From: JASJBU01 sp039714735
GTDB taxonomy: Bacteria > Pseudomonadota > Gammaproteobacteria > Chromatiales > Chromatiaceae
Assembly (NCBI GenBank): GCA_039714735.1
Contig: JBDLIT010000002.1
Span: 1 to 64,000, forward strand
DNA: 64,000 nucleotides
Reading direction: 5' to 3'
Part shown: piece after piece, positions 8,655 to 16,160 of the stretch
How positions within the stretch are numbered: position 1 is the first letter of the stretch
How the letters are laid out: each line of letters starts with the position of its first letter
Translations under genes and position numbers: made by a program
The notes under the pieces: generated by a model
What the model was told of the DNA's origin: nothing
Seen by the model: only the letters and a program-made list of their open reading frames with translations
Databases searched by the model: none

Positions 8655-8682
8655 TTTGAGGGGGAAGGTTAGGATGGGGGTG
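8655..8682. repeat. GC-rich GGGGGAAGGTTAGG repeat fragment
   Basis: The sequence GAGGGGGAAGGTTAGGATGG is the reverse complement of the CCCTAACCCTCCCCC type of element seen twice at 16049-16142. It appears to be a single arm lying just before the rlpA start. Confidence 0.4.
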
Positions 8683-8693
8683 AAAGAATAAAC

Positions 8694-9521
8694 ATGATGT
8701 TGCCACTAATACCACAGATCACTTTCAAGCCTGTCGTCACTCTGGCCCTCGCAGTTCTGCTTGTTGGGTGCGGCACACAGCCTTCTATCGTAGAACGGGA
8801 TGGAATCGACCATACATTCCCACCCCCCACTGATATCGACAGCATTCCCGACGCCATCCCGAAAGTCGAACCGATAAGCCGCTATGGCAACCCGGAGAGC
8901 TACACCGTCTTCGGCCGGGAGTACCGGACACTGACTGACCGCAGGGATTACCGGGAGAGAGGCATCGCATCCTGGTACGGCAGTAAATTTCATGGCAAAC
9001 GCACCAGCAGTGGCGAACCCTACGACATGTATGACATGACGGCCGCCCATAAGTCATTGCCCTTGCCCACCTATGCCCGGGTCACCAACCTGCAGAATGG
9101 TCAGAGTGTAGTGGTCAAGATCAATGATCGCGGACCCTTTCATGGCAATCGATTGATTGATCTATCCTATACGGCCGCCTGGAAACTCGACATCGCCCAG
9201 AATGGAACCGGCCTGGTGGAGGTCGAGGCGATTGATCTCAGCACACCCGAACCCGTCCCCATGCCCGTCCAGGTAGAAACGGGATTGCCTGAAATTTTCC
9301 TCCAGGTCGGGGCTTTCGGCAGCGCACATAACGCCAATCGCCTGAAAAACCGGCTGCAAACCGAATTGAATACCGATGTACTGATCCAGGAGGCCATCTC
9401 ATCAGATCCACCCCTGTTTCGGGTACAGGTAGGCCCGATTGCCAGCATTGAACTTTGTGACCATCTGGCAGACAAATTGAGTGGCCTGGGCATTCCTGAA
9501 GCACGACTCGTGATTCGATAA
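8694..9521 (+). CDS. rlpA: septal-ring lytic transglycosylase / lipoprotein RlpA
   Basis: RlpA is an outer-membrane lipoprotein that binds denuded glycan strands; some family members cleave them. The 275-residue product has a clear lipobox, LLVGC, with Cys26. A double-psi beta-barrel spans about residues 89-178: GIASWYGSKFHGKRTSSGE, then AAHKSLP and INDRGPF with the catalytic-type His and Asp. A C-terminal SPOR domain (about 198-275) starts at FLQVGAFGSAHNANRL. ATG 8694 is followed directly by a second ATG; either could serve. It fits between mltB and dacA as in Pseudomonas-type clusters. Confidence 0.95.
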   Translation: MMLPLIPQITFKPVVTLALAVLLVGCGTQPSIVERDGIDHTFPPPTDIDSIPDAIPKVEPISRYGNPESYTVFGREYRTLTDRRDYRERGIASWYGSKFHGKRTSSGEPYDMYDMTAAHKSLPLPTYARVTNLQNGQSVVVKINDRGPFHGNRLIDLSYTAAWKLDIAQNGTGLVEVEAIDLSTPEPVPMPVQVETGLPEIFLQVGAFGSAHNANRLKNRLQTELNTDVLIQEAISSDPPLFRVQVGPIASIELCDHLADKLSGLGIPEARLVIR

Positions 9522-9631
9522 ATGTGGGCGACGTGGCTCCGCATCAGACATCGACCTGACGGATTCGATTGCCCCTCAGGCTGTTGCATCAGTTAGAATA
9601 CCCGCCAATTAATGACTACTCCCGTGATCCC

Positions 9632-10780
9632 ATGCCAGTGAACCCAAAATACTCATCTATCTTTATTCTGCTGATCGCAGCCCTGTTCTGCAGTCGATTG
9701 TGGGCGGAGGTTCCGATGCCCGCCCCTCCCACACTGCAGGCAACCGGTTATTTGTTGCTCGATTTTCACTCCAATCAAGTGCTCGCGAAGAAGAATGCCG
9801 AGCAACGCCTGGAACCCGCCAGTCTGACCAAGATCATGACCGCGTATGCAGTGTTCAGGGAACTGAAAGAAGGCAATATCAAACTCGATGAAGAGGTCCT
9901 GATCAGCGAAAAGGCCTGGCGCACTCCGGGTTCCCGCATGTTTATCGAGGTCGGCAAGAAGGTTTCCGTTGGGGATCTGATCAAAGGCATGGTCATTCAG
10001 TCCGGGAATGACGCCTGTGTGGCGCTGGCCGAACACATTGCCGGCAGTGAAGCAACGTTCGCCGAGGTCATGAACAATCATGCCCAACGGCTCGGCATGC
10101 AGAACACGAATTTTGTCAACAGTACCGGCCTGCCGAATGACGCGCACTACACCACCCCCCAGGATATCGCTAAAGTAGCAGCCGCGACGATCCGGGAATT
10201 CCCTGAATACTATGCCTGGTACAAAGAGAAGGACTTTTTCTTCAACAAGATCAAGCAACACAACCGGAATAAACTGTTATGGCGTGATGAGAGCGTCGAC
10301 GGCATCAAGACCGGTCACACCGAGGCCGCCGGTTACTGCCTGGTGGCATCTGCTCAACGCAATGAGATGCGCCTCATTTCCGTGGTCATGGGCACCAAAA
10401 GCGAAGAGATCCGCGCCTCGGCAAGCCAATCGCTGCTCAACTACGGCTTCCGTTTCTACGAGACTCACCACCTGTATAGCGCAGGAGACGTACTCAACCG
10501 GGCGCGGATCTGGAAAGGCGAAAAAGAACAGCTTGCCCTCGGACTGTTGAGTGACATGAGTGTCACGATCCCCCGTCGCCAATATAAAAACCTGGATGCG
10601 CGGATGGAAGTGGACCCCAAAATCATGGCGCCGATCAAGCAGGGCGATGTTCTCGGCCAGGTTCGTATCAGCCTGCACGGAGAAGAAGTGACCCAGGCAG
10701 AACTGGTGGCGCTGGAATCGATCAACGACGGCAACATCTGGCAGCTGGTCAAGGATAGCGCCCTGCTGCTCCTGGAGTAG
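9632..10780 (+). CDS. dacA: D-alanyl-D-alanine carboxypeptidase DacA (PBP5/6 type)
   Basis: This low-molecular-mass PBP trims the terminal D-Ala from pentapeptides in the periplasm. From ATG 9632 the product is 382 residues with a signal peptide cleaved near WAEVP. The S11 peptidase motifs are present: SLTK with Ser64, SGN in IQSGNDACVALAEH and KTG in GIKTGHTEAAGYC. A C-terminal PBP5 beta domain and a C-terminal segment (LVKDSALLLLE) that could be a weak membrane anchor follow. A TTG 63 bases upstream is in frame, but the extra residues are not signal-like, so ATG 9632 is preferred. Confidence 0.95.
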   Translation: MPVNPKYSSIFILLIAALFCSRLWAEVPMPAPPTLQATGYLLLDFHSNQVLAKKNAEQRLEPASLTKIMTAYAVFRELKEGNIKLDEEVLISEKAWRTPGSRMFIEVGKKVSVGDLIKGMVIQSGNDACVALAEHIAGSEATFAEVMNNHAQRLGMQNTNFVNSTGLPNDAHYTTPQDIAKVAAATIREFPEYYAWYKEKDFFFNKIKQHNRNKLLWRDESVDGIKTGHTEAAGYCLVASAQRNEMRLISVVMGTKSEEIRASASQSLLNYGFRFYETHHLYSAGDVLNRARIWKGEKEQLALGLLSDMSVTIPRRQYKNLDARMEVDPKIMAPIKQGDVLGQVRISLHGEEVTQAELVALESINDGNIWQLVKDSALLLLE

Positions 10781-10898
10781 ATGATCCTAAGAACCGCCGT
10801 TGACCGCTCCATTCTGAGATTAAAGTATCGAGAAAATGAAAGTTCGCTTCGATCTGTTTTTTGCTTAGTGGGTAAGTCATGCTACGGTTTTTAGGATA

Positions 10899-11165
10899 AT
10901 GAACGAAGAAGAGACGCTGCTGGAGTTTCCCTGTGACTTTTCCATCAAGGCAATGGGCAAAGCAGAACCTGGTTTCGATCTCCTGGTGCTTGAGCTGATA
11001 CACAGGCATGCACCGGACATCCATGAGGGCGCAGTGCGCAGCCGGCCCAGCAAGGGTGGTAAATGGGTCTCCGTCACTGTCACCCTGCGGGCCGAGAGCA
11101 AGGCGCAGCTGGATGCCATCTACATGGACCTGACCGCCCATGAAAAGATTGTGATGGCGCTTTGA
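10899..11165 (+). CDS. ybeD: DUF493 / YbeD family protein
   Basis: An 88-residue protein of the UPF0250 (DUF493) family, with an ACT-like fold in known structures. It starts MNEEETLLEFPCDFSIKAMG and contains the family segments KAMG, RPSKGGKW and the C-terminal YMDLTAHEKIVMAL. It lies between dacA and lipB exactly as in E. coli. The family has been proposed to act in lipoate metabolism or regulation because of this context, but its biochemical role is unknown. Confidence 0.93.
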   Translation: MNEEETLLEFPCDFSIKAMGKAEPGFDLLVLELIHRHAPDIHEGAVRSRPSKGGKWVSVTVTLRAESKAQLDAIYMDLTAHEKIVMAL

Positions 11166-11189
11166 CTCAACAATCAGCCGCGTAGGTTC

Positions 11190-11220
11190 GTAGGATGATG
11201 AGGCACGAACCGCATCCTAC
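11190..11220. repeat. short inverted repeat before lipB
   Basis: GTAGGATG (11190-11197) and CATCCTAC (11213-11220) form an 8-bp inverted repeat around a 15-base loop. The style is a short dispersed GTAGG...CCTAC element. It sits between ybeD and the GTG of lipB. Confidence 0.45.
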
Positions 11221-11240
11221 CCAGTCTAAATTGAAGCATA

Positions 11241-11894
11241 GTGATCGGTAACAGAAATTTAGTCGTCAAACAGCTTGGACTGCAGCCCTATGAGGCCATC
11301 TGGAGGGCAATGCGCGACTATACCGACCAACGGGACAAGTCGAGCCCTGACCAGCTGTGGCTGTTGCAGCACCCGCCCGTCTTCACCCTGGGACAGGCTG
11401 GAAAACCGGAACATCTGATAAACCCCGGTGAAATACCGATCATCAAGACCGACCGCGGCGGACAGGTCACCTATCATGGCCCCGGCCAGCTGATTGCCTA
11501 TCTGTTATTGGATCTGCGTCGAGCAAAACTCGGAATCAGGGCATTGGTCACCCAACTGGAACAGGCGGTAATCTCGCTCATGGCGGCATACGGCATCCAG
11601 GCGGTTTCAAGAGCTGATGCTCCAGGGGTTTACGTTGACGGGCGCAAGATCGCCGCCCTCGGCCTGCGGGTCAGAAAAGGTTGCAGCTTTCATGGCCTGA
11701 GCCTGAATGTGGATATGGACCTGGAGCCATTCAGCCGGATCAATCCCTGCGGTTACCCAGGCCTTGCAGTTACCCAGCTGGCCGATTTCATCGATCCCAC
11801 GGATTTACCCACCATTGGGGAGGAATTATCCCGCCACCTGGCTTCGGGTTTGGGATACACTTGCGACCCTACATCATCTCTTTCAATCCCGTAG
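11241..11894 (+). CDS. lipB: octanoyltransferase LipB
   Basis: LipB transfers octanoate from acyl carrier protein to lipoyl domains such as GcvH, the first step of lipoate synthesis. The 217-residue product carries the family motifs RGGQVTYHGPGQLIAY, the catalytic lysine in GRKIAALGLRV, and NPCGYPG with the catalytic-type cysteine. The start is GTG 11241; no ATG fits. The TAG stop lies inside a repeat element that begins at 11891, so the last residues may have been trimmed or replaced by that insertion. Length is normal for the family. Confidence 0.95.
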   Translation: MIGNRNLVVKQLGLQPYEAIWRAMRDYTDQRDKSSPDQLWLLQHPPVFTLGQAGKPEHLINPGEIPIIKTDRGGQVTYHGPGQLIAYLLLDLRRAKLGIRALVTQLEQAVISLMAAYGIQAVSRADAPGVYVDGRKIAALGLRVRKGCSFHGLSLNVDMDLEPFSRINPCGYPGLAVTQLADFIDPTDLPTIGEELSRHLASGLGYTCDPTSSLSIP

Positions 11895-11962
11895 GGTGGG
11901 CACCGTCCGCCATTGGGCTTAATCGGGCGACAGTCGATGGGCGATGCCCACCTTCACACTAC
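11891..11962. repeat. GTAGGGTGGGCA...TGCCCACC inverted-repeat element
   Basis: An imperfect inverted repeat opens GTAGGGTGGGCA at 11891 and closes with TGCCCACC (11945-11952) and CTAC (11959-11962). The arms GGTGGGCA / TGCCCACC match perfectly. Repeats of this look are common in proteobacterial genomes as short non-autonomous elements. It fills most of the gap between lipB and lipA and contributes the lipB TAG stop (11892-11894). Confidence 0.6.
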
Positions 11963-11982
11963 GGCCAATGCATGATTGATCA

Positions 11983-12957
11983 ATGAGCGAACCTAAAAAC
12001 TATCTCCCGCCTTCCCGCACCACGCCCGAAAGCCATCAACGGGGGGAAGCCAAGCTATCCCGCATCCCGGTCAAAGTGGAAACGGACAAGGAGCTGCTGC
12101 GCAAGCCCAAGTGGATCCGGGCGAAGGCCCCGATGGGTCGGGAAGTTACACGGATTCGCCGCATCCTGCGTGAGAAAGGCCTCAACTCGGTCTGTGAAGA
12201 GGCCGCCTGCCCCAACCTGGGGGAGTGTTTTCATCACGGCACTGCCACCTTCATGATCATGGGGGATATCTGCACCCGCCGCTGCCCCTTCTGCGACGTG
12301 GCCCACGGCAAGCCCCAGCCACTTGATCCTGCCGAACCGGAGCAGCTCGCCGACGCCATCACGGCGATGCAATTGAAATATGTGGTCATCACCTCGGTGG
12401 ACCGGGACGACCTGCGCGACGGCGGCGCGGGACATTTTGCAGACTGCATCTCAGCGATACGCCAACGCATGCCGGAAACCCGGGTGGAGATTCTGGTGCC
12501 CGATTTTCGCGGGCGCGTCGAGACTGCGCTTGAGATACTCAGTGCAACACCGCCGGATGTTTTCAACCATAACCTGGAAACCGTACCCAGACTGTACCGG
12601 CAGGCCCGTCCAGGCGCCGATTACCAGGGCTCCCTGGATCTATTGCAGGCATTCAGACAGTATCAAGCAGACGCGCCTACCAAATCCGGCCTTATGTTGG
12701 GTCTTGGTGAGACAAGGGAAGAGGTGGAACAGGTGATGCGGGATCTGCGTGAGCATGGCTGTGAAATGCTGACCCTGGGCCAGTATCTACAACCCAGCCG
12801 GGATCATCTGCCGGTGGAACGTTACGTCTCACCCGAAGAATTCGATGAACTGCGTGTGCAGGGAGAGAGCATGGGCTTCACTAACGTGGCAAGTGGCCCG
12901 ATGGTGCGCTCCTCCTACCACGCCGACCTGCAAGCCAATCCGCTACTCGATAATTGA
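11983..12957 (+). CDS. lipA: lipoyl synthase LipA
   Basis: LipA is a radical-SAM enzyme that inserts two sulfurs into octanoyl-GcvH/E2 to make lipoate. The 324-residue product has the auxiliary-cluster cysteines in CEEAACPNLGEC, the radical-SAM CTRRCPFC motif and the C-terminal RSSYHAD segment with the Arg-Ser-Ser signature that ligates the auxiliary cluster. Length is typical. It lies 88 bases after lipB, separated by the repeat element, and supplies the cofactor for the GcvH encoded at 39.6 kb. Confidence 0.97.
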   Translation: MSEPKNYLPPSRTTPESHQRGEAKLSRIPVKVETDKELLRKPKWIRAKAPMGREVTRIRRILREKGLNSVCEEAACPNLGECFHHGTATFMIMGDICTRRCPFCDVAHGKPQPLDPAEPEQLADAITAMQLKYVVITSVDRDDLRDGGAGHFADCISAIRQRMPETRVEILVPDFRGRVETALEILSATPPDVFNHNLETVPRLYRQARPGADYQGSLDLLQAFRQYQADAPTKSGLMLGLGETREEVEQVMRDLREHGCEMLTLGQYLQPSRDHLPVERYVSPEEFDELRVQGESMGFTNVASGPMVRSSYHADLQANPLLDN

Positions 12958-12987
12958 ATAACCACAGCCCCCCCGGGAGGAATCGCC

Positions 12988-13740
12988 ATGGAAGTCTCCA
13001 CCACCCAACTCATCGATTCCCTGCTGTTACCACCGGGCGGACCGATCCTGCTTGCTTTCATCGGCTTGGTTTTCTGGAGACTGGGACTCGGCCGACGGCT
13101 GTTCGTCTTCGCTCTTGTTCTGCTCTGGATCTCCAGCCTTCCAGCCACCGAAAAACTACTGTTTGCAGGTCTGGAGACCTATCCGGCACTCGATGAACAG
13201 ACGCTCAACAACCTCGAGGCTGACGCCATCGTGCTGTTGGGGGCCAGGCGCTACCTGAATGCTCCTGAATATGCCGGAGATACCGCTGGTCCACCGATGC
13301 TGGTCCGCCTGCGCTACGCAGCAAGACTGGCCAGAAGACTGGATCTACCCGTCATACCCAGCGGAGGAATAACCGGCAATATCGGTCAGGCAGAGGCCCA
13401 GATCTACGCCAAGATCCTGCGTGATGAATATGGCGTCCGGGTGGAGCATATCGAACCCCGTAGCCACAACACTTGGGAAAATGCCCGCTATACCGCACAG
13501 CTGATGAAAAAATTGGGGCTAGAAAAGATCATCCTGGTGACCGACGCGGCCCATATGCCGAGGGCCATCTACTCCTTCGAGGTCAACGGCATTGATCCGA
13601 TACCTGCTCCGACCTGGTTCCTCTCTCTGTCCGAACAGAAACTCGCCTTTTCACATTTCCTGCCAAATGGAGCTGCGATGGCGAATATCGCTTATGCCCT
13701 GCACGAGTACCTGGGAACGCTAAAGTATCGGCTGCAATAG
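12988..13740 (+). CDS. YdcF/ElyC-like DUF218 membrane protein
   Basis: A 250-residue protein with two N-terminal membrane helices (about residues 16-32 and 37-53) and a DUF218 (YdcF-like) domain. Visible motifs are ADAIVLLGARRY, an RLRYAARLARRL helix, VIPSGG, and EPRSHNTWENARYTAQLMKKLG followed by ILVTDAAHMPRA. ElyC and SanA relatives act in envelope metabolism and lipid-carrier recycling; the exact reaction is unresolved. A strong ribosome binding site (GGGAGGAAT) precedes ATG 12988, 31 bases after lipA. A terminator follows. Confidence 0.85.
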   Translation: MEVSTTQLIDSLLLPPGGPILLAFIGLVFWRLGLGRRLFVFALVLLWISSLPATEKLLFAGLETYPALDEQTLNNLEADAIVLLGARRYLNAPEYAGDTAGPPMLVRLRYAARLARRLDLPVIPSGGITGNIGQAEAQIYAKILRDEYGVRVEHIEPRSHNTWENARYTAQLMKKLGLEKIILVTDAAHMPRAIYSFEVNGIDPIPAPTWFLSLSEQKLAFSHFLPNGAAMANIAYALHEYLGTLKYRLQ

Positions 13741-13743
13741 CCA

Positions 13744-13780
13744 TAAAAAAACCCGGCATCGGAGGCCGGGTTAATCTTTT
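13744..13780. terminator. bidirectional terminator between the YdcF-like and PEP-CTERM genes
   Basis: Stem AACCCGGC (13750-13757) pairs with GCCGGGTT (13765-13772). There is a run of A on the left (13744-13750) and a T-rich tract on the right, so it can end transcripts from both the plus-strand YdcF-like gene and the minus-strand PEP-CTERM gene. Confidence 0.85.
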
Positions 13781-13797
13781 AGAACGCTTTATATTTA

Positions 13798-14442
13798 TTA
13801 TGAATGCAGTTTCCTACGCTTGGAAAAACCAAACCCCAGCAGACCCAAACCCATCAAAGCAAGTACGGAGGGCTCAGGTACTGTGACACCACCGGTCGCG
13901 TAGATTGCAAAATGGGATAGCGCCGGAGAAATTCCATTAGCATTAACCCAAGCTACTAACCAATCTCCTGAGAATGATTCCGCATCGGCGCCACTAAAAA
14001 GCCATGCTGCAAATCCCGGTGAATTGGCCGCTTTTAGGACAATCAAAAACTCTGATGGGTCAAATTTTGTCGGATCAAATTCCCATGCACCTATCGCATC
14101 ATCCGAAATATCTGGCGTTACAACCAGACCAATATCCGCCCCTTCTAAAATTCCGAGCTCTAAGTCTTGCTTTGCCACAAAATCAAAAATTGTACCGCCG
14201 TCATCGAAACCGTCGCCATCGGGACCAGGGTCATTGCCATCGTATGTCCCCCAGCAATCAGTGGCGCCACCATTGTTCCCATTTACATCAGTGACGTCTA
14301 TTCCATTTATTGTGATTCCAGTACTACAACTTATCGCGCTATCTAACACGATTGGCACCGCCCCAGCTGTTGTCGTAAATAGGCCTATTACTCCTAGCAA
14401 GGCAAAAGCCATGCCTATTTTGTATTTCACGATTGTTTTCAT
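13798..14442 (-). CDS. PEP-CTERM sorting-domain protein
   Basis: A 214-residue exported protein. It has an N-terminal signal peptide (MKTIVKYKIGMAFALLGVIG, cleaved near AGAVP). The C-terminal sorting signal has VPEPSVLALMGLGLLGFG followed by SKRRKLHS, i.e. the PEP motif, a hydrophobic helix and a basic tail recognised by exosortase. The body contains CSTG and CWGTYDGNDPGPDG, typical of PEP-CTERM proteins of biofilm or exopolysaccharide-producing bacteria. No exosortase gene lies in the window. Base composition is more AT-rich than in its neighbours. A GGAAG ribosome binding site precedes ATG 14442. Upstream is a strong sigma-54 promoter (14518-14534), consistent with RpoN control of PEP-CTERM genes. 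The specific function is unknown. Confidence 0.9.
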   Translation of the reverse strand: MKTIVKYKIGMAFALLGVIGLFTTTAGAVPIVLDSAISCSTGITINGIDVTDVNGNNGGATDCWGTYDGNDPGPDGDGFDDGGTIFDFVAKQDLELGILEGADIGLVVTPDISDDAIGAWEFDPTKFDPSEFLIVLKAANSPGFAAWLFSGADAESFSGDWLVAWVNANGISPALSHFAIYATGGVTVPEPSVLALMGLGLLGFGFSKRRKLHS

Positions 14443-14517
14443 TATAAACTTCCTTTCAAAATCTAATTTTTCTTTAGGCTATGCCACCATGTTTGCATAA
14501 ACCTCTAACAAACAGAC

Positions 14518-14534
14518 TGCAAAAGCAGTGCCAA
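14518..14534 (-). promoter_or_regulatory. sigma-54 (RpoN) promoter of the PEP-CTERM gene
   Basis: On the minus strand TGGCAC (14533-14528) and TTGCA (14522-14518) are separated by TGCTT. The invariant GG and GC are separated by the required ten bases. The match to TGGCAC-N5-TTGCA is complete. Predicted initiation near 14508 gives a leader of about 65 bases ending in the ribosome binding site of the PEP-CTERM gene. Confidence 0.78.
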
Positions 14535-14639
14535 AAAAAACGATTACTCGAAATAACAACTTATAACCTTTTGATAGTACTTATATTTCATCAAATAACA
14601 TTTTCCCTATTTAGGCGCACGGATACTCCAAACATGGAA

Positions 14640-14817
14640 ATTGTAAATAAATCCGACAATCAAACTCATCCCGGCAGGGTCGCACTGAAGTGGTTAAGAC
14701 AGATGGGAATTCAGTTTTTATATTGGGATGTTTATTCTTTCTAGTTACCCAGACCAACCCTATCTTATTGTTTTATTGGCAATTAAAAATTTATAGTTAT
14801 TGTAAATGATTCCGACA
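14640..14817. repeat. two 19-bp direct repeats upstream of the sigma-54 promoter
   Basis: ATTGTAAATAAATCCGACA (14640-14658) and ATTGTAAATGATTCCGACA (14799-14817) agree at 17 of 19 positions and are 159 bp apart. They lie about 107 and 266 bp upstream of the -24 element. That is the range expected for enhancer sites of a sigma-54 activator. The activator itself is not in the window. Confidence 0.5.
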
Positions 14818-14847
14818 GAATCACCGCTTCACTCGATCTGCCGCTCT

Positions 14848-14976
14848 CTATCCCTGAACCTCCACCTGATGATTTCCAGTAAGCCCATAAGTAATAACCA
14901 TTACTTGCCACGGCTGCCTATCTGGCATGCAATCAAAGCCTGGCAGGGTCATATTTAACAGCTCAATCCGCATCAT
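14848..14976 (-). CDS. possible 42-aa ORF overlapping the end of the M14 gene
   Basis: An ATG at 14976 overlaps the last codons of the M14-family gene and opens a 42-codon frame (begins MMRIELLNMTLPGFD, ends NHQVEVQG). There is no obvious ribosome binding site, so expression would depend on coupling to the upstream gene. I recognise no family. It may be only a chance frame. Confidence 0.22.
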   Translation of the reverse strand: MMRIELLNMTLPGFDCMPDRQPWQVMVITYGLTGNHQVEVQG

Positions 14977-15988
14977 GCAGGTGGCTGTCGTAACGCTCCA
15001 TGAGGTAACAGAGGCAATCCTGTCGGATAACGTCTTCATCGATTGTCAGCATGGACGGCATGACGGGTCTTTGCAGACAAAGCTGGCCATCCTCGAGCAT
15101 GAAATAGCGGTCTGTTACGTCGGCGCCAGCTTCATCTCTGGCATCCAGTCCAATCGATGCGCTTCCATTCACTGCACCAATCAACGTGCCACCAGGCAAC
15201 TCTTGAAAATTCATATGGTCGAGATCCGGCGAGAAAACGATATCCGAATCTCCCGGCGAAAAACTGAAACTGGTGGTCTCCGGCACCTTGACCTGGGCGA
15301 CGGTGTGAAAGAGATCGATATCCTGGTCAGATACCGGATGAACCGGATGTTCAGTCAGATGCAGGCAGGCACCCAGATACTCCAGCGCATGCTCAATACC
15401 ATGGGCCTGCCCCACCTTGCCACACTCCAGGGTGACAGCCGGACAAAGTTCTGCCAGCGCCATCGACTGCACACCTTTGGGGCGCAGAAAATAGACCACC
15501 GTCCTGCCGAAGAGATTGGCGAGCTGAAGATACCGGGGATCGAGCCGATTGACGCAGGCATAGTGAGGATTGATGCCGGTGTTGTTGTGGATGTCCACAC
15601 TGGCGAAGAGATGGCGCTGACGCAGCCTCTCAACCACCTGCCGCATCATCAACTCTTCCGTCGAGCCGGTAGGATCACACCCCGGCCAGACCCGATTATA
15701 GTCCGGCTGGCCCGCAAGGCGGCGCATTCCCTGAGCCGCTGCCGTTACATTTCCTATAAAAAGGCTCATGGCCCGGGGCAGATCCCCACCTCCGGCATAA
15801 CGACCTAACAGCCGCCTTAGCGCTTCCCAACCCACCGTCTCGTTGCCATGCATCAGCACGGAGACAAACAGCGGGTTGGGTTGCCTGCCAGATAGGTGGA
15901 TGAGCGTTGGTCCCCGCAGATGAGCTGCCAGTTGCTGGGCCTCTAGACCTAGCAAACCATCGGGAAGATAATCTAATTCCTGCCACAT
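14963..15988 (-). CDS. succinylglutamate desuccinylase/aspartoacylase-like M14 hydrolase
   Basis: A 341-residue zinc hydrolase of the M14 aspartoacylase/AstE superfamily, which removes acyl or aminoacyl groups from small peptides or N-acyl amino acids. Visible zinc ligands are His47 and Glu50 in MHGNE and His134 in SVDIHNNTG, with the catalytic-type Glu188 in TLECGK. The C-terminal ~100 residues form the beta domain typical of the group. It lies downstream of a GCS2-type ligase on the same strand with a repeat-filled gap of 172 bases. The pairing suggests that the two enzymes make and hydrolyse a related amide, but the substrate is unknown. ATG 15988 is the natural start. Confidence 0.82.
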   Translation of the reverse strand: MWQELDYLPDGLLGLEAQQLAAHLRGPTLIHLSGRQPNPLFVSVLMHGNETVGWEALRRLLGRYAGGGDLPRAMSLFIGNVTAAAQGMRRLAGQPDYNRVWPGCDPTGSTEELMMRQVVERLRQRHLFASVDIHNNTGINPHYACVNRLDPRYLQLANLFGRTVVYFLRPKGVQSMALAELCPAVTLECGKVGQAHGIEHALEYLGACLHLTEHPVHPVSDQDIDLFHTVAQVKVPETTSFSFSPGDSDIVFSPDLDHMNFQELPGGTLIGAVNGSASIGLDARDEAGADVTDRYFMLEDGQLCLQRPVMPSMLTIDEDVIRQDCLCYLMERYDSHLHDAD

Positions 15989-16048
15989 CCCGTCATTCTA
16001 CCTCTGAATGAGATGTGATTCTCTGTTGCCTGGCCTGATAGTCCCCCA

Positions 16049-16142
16049 CCCTAACCCTCCCCCACAGGGGGGAGGGGATTTTTTACCTCAATCATCTGAT
16101 CCAGTGAATCCCTAACTCTCCCCCGCGAGGGGGAGGGGATTA
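16049..16142. repeat. two tandem copies of a CCCTAACCCTCCCCC hairpin repeat
   Basis: Copy 1 (about 16049-16084) has the stem CTCCCCC / GGGGGAG around ACAG. Copy 2 (about 16109-16142) has the same stem around GCGA. Both start with CCCTAAC(C/T)CTCCCCC and end with GGGGAGGGGATT followed by T-runs. They occupy the gap between the M14 gene and the GCS2 ligase. A related single arm is at 8655-8682. Confidence 0.65.
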
Positions 16143-16160
16143 CTTTTTTTTGGACAGCCG

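Larger units (their letters stand above)
14443..14962. other. AT-rich 520-bp upstream region of the PEP-CTERM gene
   Basis: This gap is markedly more AT-rich than the surrounding coding DNA. It holds the ribosome binding site and sigma-54 promoter of the PEP-CTERM gene and two direct repeats. A possible 42-codon frame occurs at the far end (14848-14976). I see no other convincing gene; a frame at 14481-14744 has no ribosome binding site and a composition typical of AT-rich noise. Confidence 0.6.

Noticed and set aside
14481..14744. 87-codon plus-strand frame in the PEP-CTERM upstream region
   Set aside because: No ribosome binding site, composition of AT-rich noise, and it covers the sigma-54 promoter and one repeat.
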